Shown one piece after another: positions 50,222-60,124 of a stretch of 64,000 nucleotides of DNA. This DNA is from Sphingomonas sp. TREG-RG-20F-R18-01 (lineage in GTDB: Bacteria; Pseudomonadota; Alphaproteobacteria; Sphingomonadales; Sphingomonadaceae): the NCBI RefSeq assembly GCF_022662475.1, contig NZ_JAKNQQ010000001.1, positions 372,001 to 436,000 of the forward strand. The letters run 5' to 3'. How positions within the stretch are numbered: the stretch's first letter is position 1; each line of letters opens with the position of its first letter. The notes beneath the pieces are model-generated. The model was not told the origin of the DNA and ran no database searches. It saw only the letters and a program-made list of their open reading frames with translations. Made by a program: the position numbers and the translations under genes.

Positions 50222-50575
50222 TCAGCCGAGCGCGTCGAGCGCCTTGGCCACGCCGTCCATCGTGAACGGCTTCGGCAGGGTCGGCCGGTCCGCCCAGCTT
50301 TCCCCGACGCTGTCATGGGACCCGCCGGTCGCGAAAACGAACGGAATGTTGCGCGCGGCAAGCGCTTCGGCGATCGGGAAACTCTTCTCACCGCCGCGCA
50401 GGTTGACATCGAGGATCGCGGCGTCGATGCCGCCTGCGTCGACCAGGGCCAGCGCCGAGCCGACGTTATCCGCGCTTCCCGCCAGGGACTTGCCGAGGAC
50501 ATCGAGAAAGTCCTCGATCATCATCGCGATCAGGGGCTCGTCCTCGACGACGAGAATGGATTGTGGAGCACTCAT
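50222..50575 (-). CDS. Single-domain response regulator
   Basis: 117 residues: acidic residues in LVVEDEPLIA, phosphorylated Asp in AAILDVNLRGGE and Lys in PTLPKPF. No output domain. It starts 38 bp downstream of cckA on the same strand, so CckA is a possible phosphodonor; its sequence around the aspartate is not that of DivK or CpdR. Confidence 0.92.
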   Translation of the reverse strand: MSAPQSILVVEDEPLIAMMIEDFLDVLGKSLAGSADNVGSALALVDAGGIDAAILDVNLRGGEKSFPIAEALAARNIPFVFATGGSHDSVGESWADRPTLPKPFTMDGVAKALDALG

Positions 50576-50613
50576 CTCGCCGCCTCTACTCCAGCACGAC
50601 GACCCGCGCTATC

Positions 50614-53037
50614 TCATTTTGTTCCTAACACCACGCGCGTCGCTTCTGCAAGTTCCTGCACCGAAAACGGTTTTGCCAGAAACGACACATTGTCGAGATT
50701 GATCGACTTGCGCAGCGTCTCCTCGGCATAGCCCGACATGAACAGGATCGGCAGATCCGGATAGCGCGCGCGGGCATGGCGGACCATCGTCGGGCCATCC
50801 ATCAGCGGCATCATCACGTCCGAAATCAACAGGTCGGGCCGCGGATTCGCCTCCAGCAGTTCGAGCGCGGCCTCCCCGTTTTCGGCGGTCAGCACGGTAT
50901 AGCCCTGTCGGCTGAGCGCGCGCTCGGCGATCGCCCGGACCATGTCCTCGTCCTCGACCAGCAGGATCGTCCCCGTGCCCCACAGGTCGACCGGCTTTTC
51001 GCGCGGCGCGGGGCGCGGCGGGGTCGGTTCGTTGAGCGCGCCCTCGGTATAGACCGGCAGATACATGGTGAAGACCGCCCCCTGCGCGCTGCGCCCGGAC
51101 GAGTCTCCACTCGGATCCTTCCGATTTTCCGCGAAGATGTAGCCGCCCGACTGCTTCACGATCCCGTAGACCGTCGACAGGCCGAGACCGGTACCCTTGC
51201 CCACCTCCTTGGTGGTGAAGAACGGCTCAAAGATCTTGGGCAGGATTTCGGCCGGGATGCCGCCGCCCGTGTCGCCGATCTCGAGCACCGAATAATCGGC
51301 CGGGGGCAGGATGTCGGAGGCCAGCTTGCGCACGTCGGCGGCGGTGACGGCATAGGTCTGGATCGACAACGTTCCCGCGCCGCGCGGATCATGCGTGATC
51401 ATCGCATCGCGGGCGTTGACCGCCAGGTTGACCACGACCTGTTCGAGCTGCCCCGGATCGGCCCGCACGGGGCTCAGGTTGCGGCCGTGCTTGACCGTCA
51501 GCGTCACCGTTTCGCCGAGCAGCCGCTTGAGCAGGTTGGACACTTCGGAAATGACGTCGGGAAGCTGCAAGACCTGCGGACGCAAGGTCTGTTGCCGCGA
51601 GAAGGCGAGCAGCTGGCGCGTCAGGCTCGCCGCGCGGTTGGAATTGGCGCGGATCTGCTGGATGTCGTCATAATCGCTGTCGCCGGGCGAATGGCGCATC
51701 AGCATCAAATCGCAATGGCCGATGATCGCGGTCAGGATGTTGTTGAAATCGTGCGCGACACCGCCGGCGAGCTGTCCCACCGCCTGCATCTTGGTGGCCT
51801 GCGCGACCTCGCGCTTGAGCCGGGTCTCCTCGCTATTGTCCTTGAGACTGAGCAGCACCGCCGCCTCGCCCAGCCCGCGCGCGCCCGCGATCGACAAAGC
51901 GACCGGCTCGTCGGGATGGTCCTTGAGCCGCACCGCGAGATCGGTCGAATGCGTAGCGCCGCCGGCGAAGCGCCGGATCGCGTCCGCGACCACGCCCTTG
52001 TCCTCGCGCACCAGCAGGTCGCCGGGATAGAGCGGCGGGCTCGTCGGATCGACCGCGGCGGCGCGGGCGAACGCGTCGTTCATCTGCAGAAAACGCCCGT
52101 CTGCACCGATCAGCGCGACACCGAACGGCATCAGCGCGACGAGGCTCTTGATATGCGCGCTCGCGCTTTCGCCGATCGCAGGCTGGCCGCCGTCCTCCTC
52201 GTCGATCAGCGCGACGAGCATCGGTGCGTCCTCGCCGTCGAGGAACGGGATCTGGAGCACGCGCAAGGGGTTGCGGGTCATCCCCTCGCGCTCGAACCGC
52301 GCCATCCCTTGCGCGTCGGTGATCAGGAACCGCGCGAAATCGCGGCCTAGGATCGGGCTGTCGCCCTCCCCCATGGCGCGCGCGCGCAACACCCGGTTGG
52401 CGGCGCGGATCCGGCCGTCGGGATTGATCAACGCGGCCATGATTCCGGCGCCGCCAAGACGGTCACCGGTCGGCCCCGCGATCAGCGCCTCCATCGTCCG
52501 CGCAAGGTCGAGCCCTTCGCTCCCGCGGAACCGCCACACGAGCAGGTTGCCGTCCTCGCCCGCGCGCGCTACGTCGGCGGTAAGCGACGTACCCTGCGCG
52601 ATCAGTCGCCCCGCGGTCGCCGCGCCGTCGCGCCACGCGGCACGCCCGGCGGCACTCAGCCGTTCGACCCCGCTTGCGTCGAACGGCAATCCCGGTGGGG
52701 TCGGGAAGCCCGCGAACACCGCCTCGTAGCGATCGTTCGCGCACACCAGCCGCCCCGCCCGGTCCGTCACCGCGATCGCATCGGCGCTGCTTTCGGCCAG
52801 CGCGCGCGCGACGCTCCAATCGGGTTCGAGCGTGACGTTGGCCGTCGCCGGGAACAGCCGCCGGAACGCCACGAGCGCGCCGCCGAGCACGACCGCCGTC
52901 GCGAGAAACGTCGCGGCGAGCGGGACGCTGCCGAGCGCGCCTAGTACGATCAGCGCCGCAACGATCCCGCAGCCACCCGCGATCAGCAGGGCGGACCGGG
53001 CCGGCCGGTCGGAGGTCTGGGTCGGTACGCTTGCCAT
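50614..53037 (-). CDS. cckA: Hybrid sensor histidine kinase CckA
   Basis: Cell-cycle kinase that phosphorylates CtrA and CpdR through ChpT. 807 residues from [14 protein letters not shown]. Two N-terminal membrane spans (about 17-60), then PAS-like regions (about 80-200 and 290-400). The kinase core has the phospho-accepting His429 in [20 protein letters not shown] and ATPase boxes [17 protein letters not shown] and [11 protein letters not shown]. The C-terminal receiver has Asp740 in [13 protein letters not shown]. This layout is that of CckA. The upstream in-frame extension is left out. Confidence 0.94.
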   Translation of the reverse strand: MASVPTQTSDRPARSALLIAGGCGIVAALIVLGALGSVPLAATFLATAVVLGGALVAFRRLFPATANVTLEPDWSVARALAESSADAIAVTDRAGRLVCANDRYEAVFAGFPTPPGLPFDASGVERLSAAGRAAWRDGAATAGRLIAQGTSLTADVARAGEDGNLLVWRFRGSEGLDLARTMEALIAGPTGDRLGGAGIMAALINPDGRIRAANRVLRARAMGEGDSPILGRDFARFLITDAQGMARFEREGMTRNPLRVLQIPFLDGEDAPMLVALIDEEDGGQPAIGESASAHIKSLVALMPFGVALIGADGRFLQMNDAFARAAAVDPTSPPLYPGDLLVREDKGVVADAIRRFAGGATHSTDLAVRLKDHPDEPVALSIAGARGLGEAAVLLSLKDNSEETRLKREVAQATKMQAVGQLAGGVAHDFNNILTAIIGHCDLMLMRHSPGDSDYDDIQQIRANSNRAASLTRQLLAFSRQQTLRPQVLQLPDVISEVSNLLKRLLGETVTLTVKHGRNLSPVRADPGQLEQVVVNLAVNARDAMITHDPRGAGTLSIQTYAVTAADVRKLASDILPPADYSVLEIGDTGGGIPAEILPKIFEPFFTTKEVGKGTGLGLSTVYGIVKQSGGYIFAENRKDPSGDSSGRSAQGAVFTMYLPVYTEGALNEPTPPRPAPREKPVDLWGTGTILLVEDEDMVRAIAERALSRQGYTVLTAENGEAALELLEANPRPDLLISDVMMPLMDGPTMVRHARARYPDLPILFMSGYAEETLRKSINLDNVSFLAKPFSVQELAEATRVVLGTK

Positions 53038-53164
53038 AAGACCTCGTGTCGAAGCCTCGGGACGAAGCGTCAAGAGTGTAGCGCGGTGGCTCGACCGATG
53101 ACCGGCCGGGGCTGTCGCCCCGCCCTTCCGCAAACGCATCGCAAGGGCGGGGATACCACGGCTC

Positions 53165-55222
53165 TTACCAGATGCGCACGCGCTGTTGCGGGGTCAGGTA
53201 CAATTTCTGTCCCACCTTCGGATCGAACGCCGCATACCAGGGATCGAGGTTGCGCACGACCCAGGCACGCTGTTCGGACGGACTGTGCGGATCGGTGACG
53301 AGTCGCTGCTTCAGGTTCGCCTCGCGGTAGTTGCGCCGCCACACCTGCGCCCAACCGAGATAGAAGCGCTGGTCGCCGGTGAACCCGCCGAGCGTCGGGG
53401 CCGTGCGATTGCCCAGCGCATGATGATAGGCGTCATAGGCGACCGTCAGCCCCGCGAGATCCGCGACATTCTCGCCGAGCGTCAGCGCGCCCTTCACGTG
53501 GACGCCGGGCAGCGGTTCGTAGGCGTCATACTCCTTGACCAGCGCATCGGTGCGGCCCTTGAACGCAGCGACGTCGGCCGGCGTCCACCAGTCGGTCAGC
53601 TCGCCCCTGGCGTTGTACTTGGCGCCCTGGTCGTCGAAATGGTGACTGAGCTCGTGACCGATCACGGCGCCGATCCCGCCGTAATTGACCGCGTCGTCGG
53701 CGTTGGGATCGAAGAATGGCGGCTGCAGGATGGCAGCCGGGAAGACGATCTCGACCATGCCGAAATTGGCATAGGCGTTTACTTCCATCGGGGTCATGCC
53801 CCACTCCCACCGCTGCAGCGGCTTGCCCAGGTGCGATACGTTATACGCTTGCTGCCACTGGTTGGCGCGCCATGCGTTGCCATAGGCGTCGCCGGCGGTG
53901 ATCTGCAGCCCGGAATAATCCTTCCACTGCGAGGGGTAGCCGATCTTCGGGGTGAAGGCGGCAAGCTTCGCATGCGCCTTGACCTTGGTTTCGGCGGCCA
54001 TCCAGTCGAGCTTGTCGATCCGCCGGTCCATCGCCGCGATCACGTTCTTGACGAGCTTGTCCGCCGCTGCCTTGGTTTCGGGCGGGAAGTATTTGGCCAC
54101 GTAGAGTTTGCTGACCTCGTCATCGAGCGCGCCGATCGTGAAGTGGACCGAGCGCTTCCACCGCGCCTCCTGCTCGGGCGTGCCCGACAGGACCGTGCCG
54201 TTGAAGGCGAACTGCTCGTCGTCCAGCGCCTTGGGCAGGACGTCGGCATAGCTGTCGAGCGACCGCACGATCAGCTGATCCTGCAACACCCCGATCGGCG
54301 CCGCGGCGACCAGGCTGGCGATCCCCGCCACGGCGGTCGGCTGCGCAACGATGACGGTCGGGACGTTCGCGCCGATCCCCCGAAAATAGGTCGGGAACGC
54401 AAAGCCCGGCGCGGTCTTGGTCAGATCGGCGACGGTCATCTTGTTATAGGTCTTGGTCGCATCGCGGCTGTCGATGCGGGTCCAGCTGACCTTGGCGATC
54501 TCGGTCTCGAACGCGACCAGCGCGGCGGCGCGCGCTGCCGCATTCGGCTCGCCCGCGAGCGTCAGCATCTTGGCGATATGCGCCTGATACGCCGCCTTCT
54601 TGTCTGCGAAGCTCGCCTCGAGATAATAATCGCGGTCGGGCATGCCGAGCCCGGACTGCGAGACCGACAGCGCATAGATCTCGGGGTGCTTGTCGTCCTG
54701 CCCGACATAGGCGCCGAACGGACCGCCGATCCCCGCTTTAGTCGCCTCCGCGAGCAACGCCGGATAGGCGGCGCGGGATTTCATCGCCTTGATCTTGCCG
54801 AGCCACGGCTGGATCGGCGCAAGGCCCTTCGCGTCGATCGCGGGACGATCGAGGAAGGTCGCATAGGCCACGCCGATCTTCGAACGGGGGTCGCGCGCAA
54901 CGCCCTCAAGGATCGTCCGCGTGCGCGATTCGGACAGGTCCGCGATCAGGTTGAACGCCCCGTAATTCGACTTGTCCGACGGGATCTGCGTCGTTCGCGC
55001 CCAGGTTCCGTTCGCGAACGCGTAGAAATTGTCGCCCGGCGCGACCGACCGGTCCATTCCCGCTGCGTCGAAGCCGAAGCTGCCGAACTGCGGCTTGCCC
55101 GCGGCGGCGGCGGCGGGTGCCGCCGCCGGGTCGGTGGGTGCTGTCTGCGCGACACCGCCCGTTGCAAGGGCGACCGCCACCGCCCCGGCCGAAGCCAGGG
55201 CGAGACCGTAGATAACCTTCAT
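53165..55222 (-). CDS. M13-family (neprilysin-like) metallopeptidase, copy A
   Basis: 685 residues with a signal peptide (about 1-27) and an Ala/Pro-rich linker, so secreted or periplasmic. Zinc motif in VIGHELSHHFDDQG (HELSH), the third ligand in GENVADLAGL, and the terminal CVW-like end here VRIW. NAYANFGMVEIVFPAAILQPPF is a family stretch (quoted in part: NAYANF ... AAILQPPF). The ATG at 55222 is preferred to an in-frame GTG two codons upstream. Its gene follows copy B by 32 bp. Confidence 0.94.
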   Translation of the reverse strand: MKVIYGLALASAGAVAVALATGGVAQTAPTDPAAAPAAAAAGKPQFGSFGFDAAGMDRSVAPGDNFYAFANGTWARTTQIPSDKSNYGAFNLIADLSESRTRTILEGVARDPRSKIGVAYATFLDRPAIDAKGLAPIQPWLGKIKAMKSRAAYPALLAEATKAGIGGPFGAYVGQDDKHPEIYALSVSQSGLGMPDRDYYLEASFADKKAAYQAHIAKMLTLAGEPNAAARAAALVAFETEIAKVSWTRIDSRDATKTYNKMTVADLTKTAPGFAFPTYFRGIGANVPTVIVAQPTAVAGIASLVAAAPIGVLQDQLIVRSLDSYADVLPKALDDEQFAFNGTVLSGTPEQEARWKRSVHFTIGALDDEVSKLYVAKYFPPETKAAADKLVKNVIAAMDRRIDKLDWMAAETKVKAHAKLAAFTPKIGYPSQWKDYSGLQITAGDAYGNAWRANQWQQAYNVSHLGKPLQRWEWGMTPMEVNAYANFGMVEIVFPAAILQPPFFDPNADDAVNYGGIGAVIGHELSHHFDDQGAKYNARGELTDWWTPADVAAFKGRTDALVKEYDAYEPLPGVHVKGALTLGENVADLAGLTVAYDAYHHALGNRTAPTLGGFTGDQRFYLGWAQVWRRNYREANLKQRLVTDPHSPSEQRAWVVRNLDPWYAAFDPKVGQKLYLTPQQRVRIW

Positions 55223-55254
55223 CTCCACTCTCCGAACAGTCTCGTTTCCGTGTA

Positions 55255-57312
55255 TTACCAGACCCGTACGCGGTCAGCCGGCGCAAGGTACATCGTGTCG
55301 CCGGGCTTCGCGCCGAACGCCTTGTACCACGCATCGACGTTGCGCACTTCGGCGGTGCGGAACGGACCCGGCGAGTGCGGATCGCTCAGCAATTGCGAGC
55401 GCAGCGCCGGCTCGCGGAACTTGATCCGCCAGACCTGCGCATAGCCGAGGTAGAAGCGCTGGTCGCCGGTCAGACCGCCGATCACGGGTGCGGGCTTGCC
55501 GTTGAGCGAGCGATGATAGGCATCGTACGCCACCGCAAGCCCGGCAAGATCGGCCATGTTCTCGCCGAGCGTCAGGCCACCCTGGATGTGCTGGCCCGGG
55601 ATCGGCTCGTATGCGTCATATTGCTTGACCAGCTTGTCGGTCAGCGCGGTGAAGCGCTTGACGTCCTCGGGCGTCCACCATTCGGTGAGCTTGCCGGTCG
55701 CGTCGAACTTGCGCCCCTGGTCGTCGAAATGGTGGCTGAGCTCATGCCCGATCACCACGCCGATCCCGCCGTAATTCACCGCCGGATCCGCCTTCGCATC
55801 GAAGAACGGCGGCTGGAGGATCGCCGCGGGGAAGACGATCTCGTTCATCACCGGATTGGCGTAGGCGTTGATCGTCATCGGGGTCATGCCCCATTCGGTG
55901 CGGTCGATCGGTCCGCCCAGCTTGCTGAGGTCGCGCTGATATTCGAACGCGTTGGCGGCGGCGACGTTCGCGACCAGATCGCCCCGGTTGACCTGGAACG
56001 CGCTATAGTCGCGCCACTTGCTCGGATAGCCGATCTTGGGGGTGAAGGACGCGAGCTTCTGGTGCGCCTTGACCTTGGTTTCGGGCGCCATCCATTCGAG
56101 CTTGTCGAGCCGCTGCCCCATCGCCGCGATGATGTTCCGGACAAGCTGGTCCGCCGCGCTCTTCGATTCCGGGGGGAAATATTGCGCGACATACTGCTGG
56201 CCGACATCCTCGCCAAGCGCATTGCTGACGGTCGCGACGCCGCGCTTCCAGCGGGGCTGTTGCTGCGGAGCGCCCGACAGGACCGTGCCGTAGAAGGCGA
56301 AGTTGGTCCGGTCGAAGGTCTTCGACAGATACGGCGCATAGGACCGCAGCAGCTTAAGCGTCAGATAATCCTTGAGCAGCGGCAGCGGGGTCTGCTGGAA
56401 CAGCTGCGCCCCGGCGGCAATGGCGCTCGGCTGGCCGACGATATAGGCGGGCTGCTGCGCGACGCCGAGCGCGGTCTGATACTCGGTCCACGGGAAGCCG
56501 GGTGCCTTGGCGGCGAAGTCCGCCGCCGTCCATTTGTTATACCCCTTGTCGGCGTCGCGCGATTCGATCCGGGTCCAGTGCCCGGTCGCGATCCGCGTCT
56601 CGAAGGCGACGACCGCGGCGGCGCGCGCCTCGGCATCGGGCTCGCCGACCAGCGTCAGCATCTTCGCGAGATAGGCCTGATAGGCGGCCTTGGTCTCGAC
56701 CAGCTTGGCGTCGGTCTTGAGGTAATAATCGCGGTCCGGAAGACCGAGGCCGGCCTGCGCCATCTCGACGACATATTGCGTCGGCATCTTGGCATCGATC
56801 CCGACGCCGACGCCGAACATCCCGCCGACGCCGCGCCGCTGCAGCTTCGCCATCTCGACCGCCAGCGCGGTCTTGTCGTTGACCGCCTTGATCTCGGCGA
56901 TCCACGGCTGGATCGGCTTGGCGCCCTTCGCTTCGATCCCGGCCTCGTCCATGTAACTCGCGTACATGTCGCCGCTCTTGTTGCCGGGCGTCTTCATCGC
57001 GGTCTCGAGGATGCCGCGGGTCCGCTCGGTCGACAGATCCTGAAGCACGTTGAACATGCCGAACGCCGCGCGATCCTCCGGGATCGCGGTATTGCGCGCC
57101 CAGGTGCCGCCCGCATATTCGGCGAAATTGTCACCCGGCTTCACGGTCTTGTCCATGCCGGCGAGATCCAGGCCGAAATCACCATAGGTCGGCTTGCCCG
57201 CGACGGCGGCCGTGGTTGCGGGGGCGGGCGTGGGCGCTGCGCTCTGCGCATAAGCGGCGCCGGCCAGCGCGGCCGAGGTTAGCAACGATACCGCAAAGAT
57301 CGAACGACGCAT
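55255..57312 (-). CDS. M13-family (neprilysin-like) metallopeptidase, copy B
   Basis: 685 residues, the same length as copy A and similar throughout. Signal peptide about 1-22 (ALAGAAYAQ). HELSH in VIGHELSHHFDDQG, third ligand in GENMADLAGL, ending VRVW. Most differences between the two lie in the N-terminal half, while the catalytic half is close. It is the first gene of the pair and probably co-transcribed with copy A, suggesting duplication with shifted substrate range. Confidence 0.94.
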   Translation of the reverse strand: MRRSIFAVSLLTSAALAGAAYAQSAAPTPAPATTAAVAGKPTYGDFGLDLAGMDKTVKPGDNFAEYAGGTWARNTAIPEDRAAFGMFNVLQDLSTERTRGILETAMKTPGNKSGDMYASYMDEAGIEAKGAKPIQPWIAEIKAVNDKTALAVEMAKLQRRGVGGMFGVGVGIDAKMPTQYVVEMAQAGLGLPDRDYYLKTDAKLVETKAAYQAYLAKMLTLVGEPDAEARAAAVVAFETRIATGHWTRIESRDADKGYNKWTAADFAAKAPGFPWTEYQTALGVAQQPAYIVGQPSAIAAGAQLFQQTPLPLLKDYLTLKLLRSYAPYLSKTFDRTNFAFYGTVLSGAPQQQPRWKRGVATVSNALGEDVGQQYVAQYFPPESKSAADQLVRNIIAAMGQRLDKLEWMAPETKVKAHQKLASFTPKIGYPSKWRDYSAFQVNRGDLVANVAAANAFEYQRDLSKLGGPIDRTEWGMTPMTINAYANPVMNEIVFPAAILQPPFFDAKADPAVNYGGIGVVIGHELSHHFDDQGRKFDATGKLTEWWTPEDVKRFTALTDKLVKQYDAYEPIPGQHIQGGLTLGENMADLAGLAVAYDAYHRSLNGKPAPVIGGLTGDQRFYLGYAQVWRIKFREPALRSQLLSDPHSPGPFRTAEVRNVDAWYKAFGAKPGDTMYLAPADRVRVW

Positions 57313-57372
57313 GGCAGACCCTTAATAAAGCATGACGAAAGCCTGCGTGTTGTATCTAACCGATACGCCTAG

Positions 57373-57957
57373 TCAAACGGGTTCCTGCATTTGCCGTTGC
57401 AAAGTTCTGCGGCGCCATTTCCGGCCGATTCGGACCCGCCAGACCAGCCCTGCGCCGACATAGCCGACCGCCGCGAGAACCGCCGAGATGACCATCAGGC
57501 CGACGATCGTCGCCGGGCCGACTTGCGCAACCAGGGTGTGGAACCACCCCGCATGTGCCGCGACATTGCTCGCGATCGGCTGCCCCGGGACCGCGCGGTC
57601 CCAGTGCAACACCCAGCAACCGACGTGATAGGCGCTGAAATACAGCGGCACGCTGGTCAGCGGGTTGTGCAGCAAGGTGGTCGCGACCGCGACCGGGACA
57701 TTGGCCCGCACCGGCAATGCCGACAGCGCTGCGACGGGTGCGTGAACGAACGGAAACAGAATGCCGCTCACCACGCCAAGTGCCACGCCGCGCGGAACCG
57801 ACCGCCGGGTGAACCGCCACAGCACGGGATGCAGGATGCGATGGGCGACCGGCCGCAAAAACCGGTTGCGCTCGATCCCCTCCCGAGTCGGGATATGATG
57901 CCGTGCGTACGTCCACGCCCGCGCCCAGATCCCGTGAGAGGCGGCGGCGTCAGCCAC
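57373..57957 (-). CDS. DUF2062 membrane protein
   Basis: 194 residues from a GTG that overlaps the smpB end by 8 bp. A basic N-terminus with [20 protein letters not shown] begins the DUF2062 domain; three hydrophobic segments follow, with the conserved [19 protein letters not shown] between. The function of this family is unknown. Linkage to smpB is tight. Confidence 0.83.
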   Translation of the reverse strand: MADAAASHGIWARAWTYARHHIPTREGIERNRFLRPVAHRILHPVLWRFTRRSVPRGVALGVVSGILFPFVHAPVAALSALPVRANVPVAVATTLLHNPLTSVPLYFSAYHVGCWVLHWDRAVPGQPIASNVAAHAGWFHTLVAQVGPATIVGLMVISAVLAAVGYVGAGLVWRVRIGRKWRRRTLQRQMQEPV

Positions 57958-58432
57958 GGTCGCGCATCAGCCGACCCTGCTCGCGCTTCCAGTCGCGTTC
58001 CTTGATCGAATCGCGCTTGTCGTGCGCCTTCTTGCCCTTCGCGAGCGCGAGCTCGATCTTGGCGCGCCCGGTCGAATTGAAATAGATCATCAGCGGGATC
58101 AGCGTCATCCCGTCGCGATTCACCGCGCCGTGCATCTTGTTGATCTCGCGGGCGTGGAGCAGCAGTTTTCGCGGGCGCTTGGGCTCGTGGTTGAAGCGGT
58201 TGCCGTGGCTGAACTCGGGGATGTTCGAATTGACCAGCCACACCGCGCCGTCCTTCGCCTCGGCATAGCTCTCGACGATCGACCCCTGCCCGGTGCGGAG
58301 CGATTTGACCTCGGTCCCGGTCAAGGCAATCCCTGCCTCGAACACGCTTTCGATGGAGTAATCGTACCGTGCGCGCCGGTTCTCGGCGACGATCTTGGTC
58401 TTCTCGAATGTAACAGGTTTGGGACGCGCCAT
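57950..58432 (-). CDS. smpB: SsrA-binding protein SmpB
   Basis: Partners tmRNA to free stalled ribosomes. 160 residues from [20 protein letters not shown]. Family segments [13 protein letters not shown] and [13 protein letters not shown] are present, and the basic C-terminal tail [15 protein letters not shown] would occupy the decoding site. The longer upstream frame is not supported. No tmRNA gene was seen in the window. Confidence 0.96.
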   Translation of the reverse strand: MARPKPVTFEKTKIVAENRRARYDYSIESVFEAGIALTGTEVKSLRTGQGSIVESYAEAKDGAVWLVNSNIPEFSHGNRFNHEPKRPRKLLLHAREINKMHGAVNRDGMTLIPLMIYFNSTGRAKIELALAKGKKAHDKRDSIKERDWKREQGRLMRDRG

Positions 58433-58602
58433 AGGCTGGGCGATGTAGGGCCTCGTTCCCGGGAGCGAAAGCCCCATGGCCGTTGCCAACGGATCAATTC
58501 GCGACTGGGATCGAACTGCCCGGCCCATCGTTGCTGACATAATTGTTAACGACCGCGGTCCTAGGCTCTCGCAACGGCGCCCGATCTCGGATAGGATGTG
58601 TC

Positions 58603-59004
58603 ATGGTCCAGTTCGCTACCCATAATTTCCCGATCGACATCGATGCGGCGGACATCGACTTCATGGGGCATGTCAACAACGCATCCTATCTGAAGTGGGT
58701 ACAGGCGGCGGTCATCAGCCATTGGCAGCGCTTTGCGCCAGCCGAGGCGCTGGCTTCGCACGCGTGGGTCGCGCTCAAGCACGAGATTACCTATCGCAAG
58801 CCGACCTTCCTCGACGACGAGGTGATCGCGACGGTTCTGCTCGAAAAGGTCCAGGGCGCGCGCGCCTTCTACGAGACGATCATCAAGCGTGGCGAAGAGG
58901 TCCTCGCCGAGGTCAAATCGAGCTGGTGCTGCCTCGATATCGAGACGAAGCGCCCTGCGCGGCTTGGCCAGAGCGTAATCGACCGGTTCTTCGCGAAGGA
59001 CTAA
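58603..59004 (+). CDS. Hot-dog-fold acyl-CoA thioesterase (4HBT-like)
   Basis: 133 residues. The motif ADIDFMGHVNNASYLKWVQ is typical of the 4-hydroxybenzoyl-CoA thioesterase family, with the catalytic acidic residue in this segment. The substrate is unknown. The ATG follows AGGATGTG. It diverges from smpB across 170 bp, in which no feature beyond AT-richer promoter-like sequence was recognised. Confidence 0.88.
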   Translation: MVQFATHNFPIDIDAADIDFMGHVNNASYLKWVQAAVISHWQRFAPAEALASHAWVALKHEITYRKPTFLDDEVIATVLLEKVQGARAFYETIIKRGEEVLAEVKSSWCCLDIETKRPARLGQSVIDRFFAKD

Positions 59005-59027
59005 GGGTCCCGCCGCGTCAGGACGTA

Positions 59028-59129
59028 CCCCCCGGGGAAGGCCGGGGCCCAATCGCGGAACCGTCGATGGAGAATGTTGCGCACCATGACGCAGGGTCTC
59101 ACTACTGGGCCCCGGCCTTCGCCGGGGTA
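59028..59129. repeat. Long palindromic repeat, copy 6
   Basis: Arms CCCCGGGGAAGGCCGGGGCC and GGCCCCGGCCTTCGCCGGGG. The left arm has CGGGGAAGG in place of CGGCGAAGG, so one pair is disturbed. Lies between the convergent thioesterase and dapA genes. Confidence 0.87.
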
Positions 59130-59155
59130 GCGGCAGTTCGCAGACCTTGCGGAGC

Positions 59156-60037
59156 TTAGCCCAAACCCGCCGCCGCCAGCCCCGCATCGACCGCGCGCTG
59201 GCTCGCCTCGCCCGGCCATGTCATCGGCAACCGCAGCGCCTTGGGAAACGACGTCCGCACTCGGTTGAGCGCATATTTCACCGGCCCCGGCGACGCATCG
59301 GTGAACAACGAAACGTGCAGCGCGAACAGCCGGTCGTGGAGCGCGAGCGCCGTCGCATAATCTCCCGACGCGCATGCCGCCTGAAAGTCCGCGCACAACC
59401 GCGGCGCGACGTTGGCGGTCACCGAGATGCACCCGACGCCGCCCGTCGCGTTGAACGCCAGCGCCATGTCGTCATTCCCCGACAACTGAACGAACCCCTC
59501 CGGGCACACCGCGCGCTGCGCGGACACGCGCTGGATCACCCCCGTCGCATCCTTGATGCCGATCACGCTCGGGAACGCCAGCGCGATCCGCCCGACGGTC
59601 TCCACCGCGATATCGGTCACGGTCCGCCCGGGGACGTTGTACAACACGATCGGCAGATCGCTGCTGTTCGCCACCGCCTCGAAATGCCGGAAGATCCCCT
59701 CCTGATTGGGCCGGTTGTAATAGGGCGGGACCATCAGCGCGGCATCCGCGCCCGCCGCCTTGGCGGCCGCGATGTTGTGGATCGCGACGCGCGTGTCGTT
59801 CGACCCTGCCCCGGCCAGCACGGGCACCCGTCCGCGCGCCTGATCGACACAGATGGCGACGATGTGGAAATGCTCGTCCGCGGTCAGCGTGGCGGCCTCG
59901 CCCGTCGTACCGCACGGCACCAGCCCGGCGGACCCTTCCGCGATCTGCCATTCGACCAGATCGCGATAGGCGGACTCGTCAAAGGCGCCGTCAGCGGCGA
60001 ACGGCGTGACGAGCGCCGGGATCGATCCCGAAAACAT
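59156..60037 (-). CDS. dapA: 4-Hydroxy-tetrahydrodipicolinate synthase
   Basis: Condenses pyruvate with aspartate semialdehyde, the first step specific to lysine and diaminopimelate. 293 residues. SIPALVTPF at the start, GTTGEAATL substrate loop, catalytic Tyr in LYNVPGRT and the Schiff-base Lys162 in IGIKDATG. A very long antisense-free extension upstream is a shadow of the transglycosylase gene, so the start at MFSGSIPAL is firm. It diverges from slt with 87 bp between. Confidence 0.96.
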   Translation of the reverse strand: MFSGSIPALVTPFAADGAFDESAYRDLVEWQIAEGSAGLVPCGTTGEAATLTADEHFHIVAICVDQARGRVPVLAGAGSNDTRVAIHNIAAAKAAGADAALMVPPYYNRPNQEGIFRHFEAVANSSDLPIVLYNVPGRTVTDIAVETVGRIALAFPSVIGIKDATGVIQRVSAQRAVCPEGFVQLSGNDDMALAFNATGGVGCISVTANVAPRLCADFQAACASGDYATALALHDRLFALHVSLFTDASPGPVKYALNRVRTSFPKALRLPMTWPGEASQRAVDAGLAAAGLG

Positions 60038-60124
60038 GCTGTTATGCTCCTGCGCGCCGGTCTTTCCGTCGCATTTCCTGTTTTTCGACGGGACAAATAC
60101 GGACAGGAGGCATACTCTGTCCAC

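Noticed and set aside
59147..60124. 326-codon in-frame extension upstream of the lytic transglycosylase
   Set aside because: It lies opposite dapA, is Arg-rich, and precedes a clear signal peptide; the real start is 60125.
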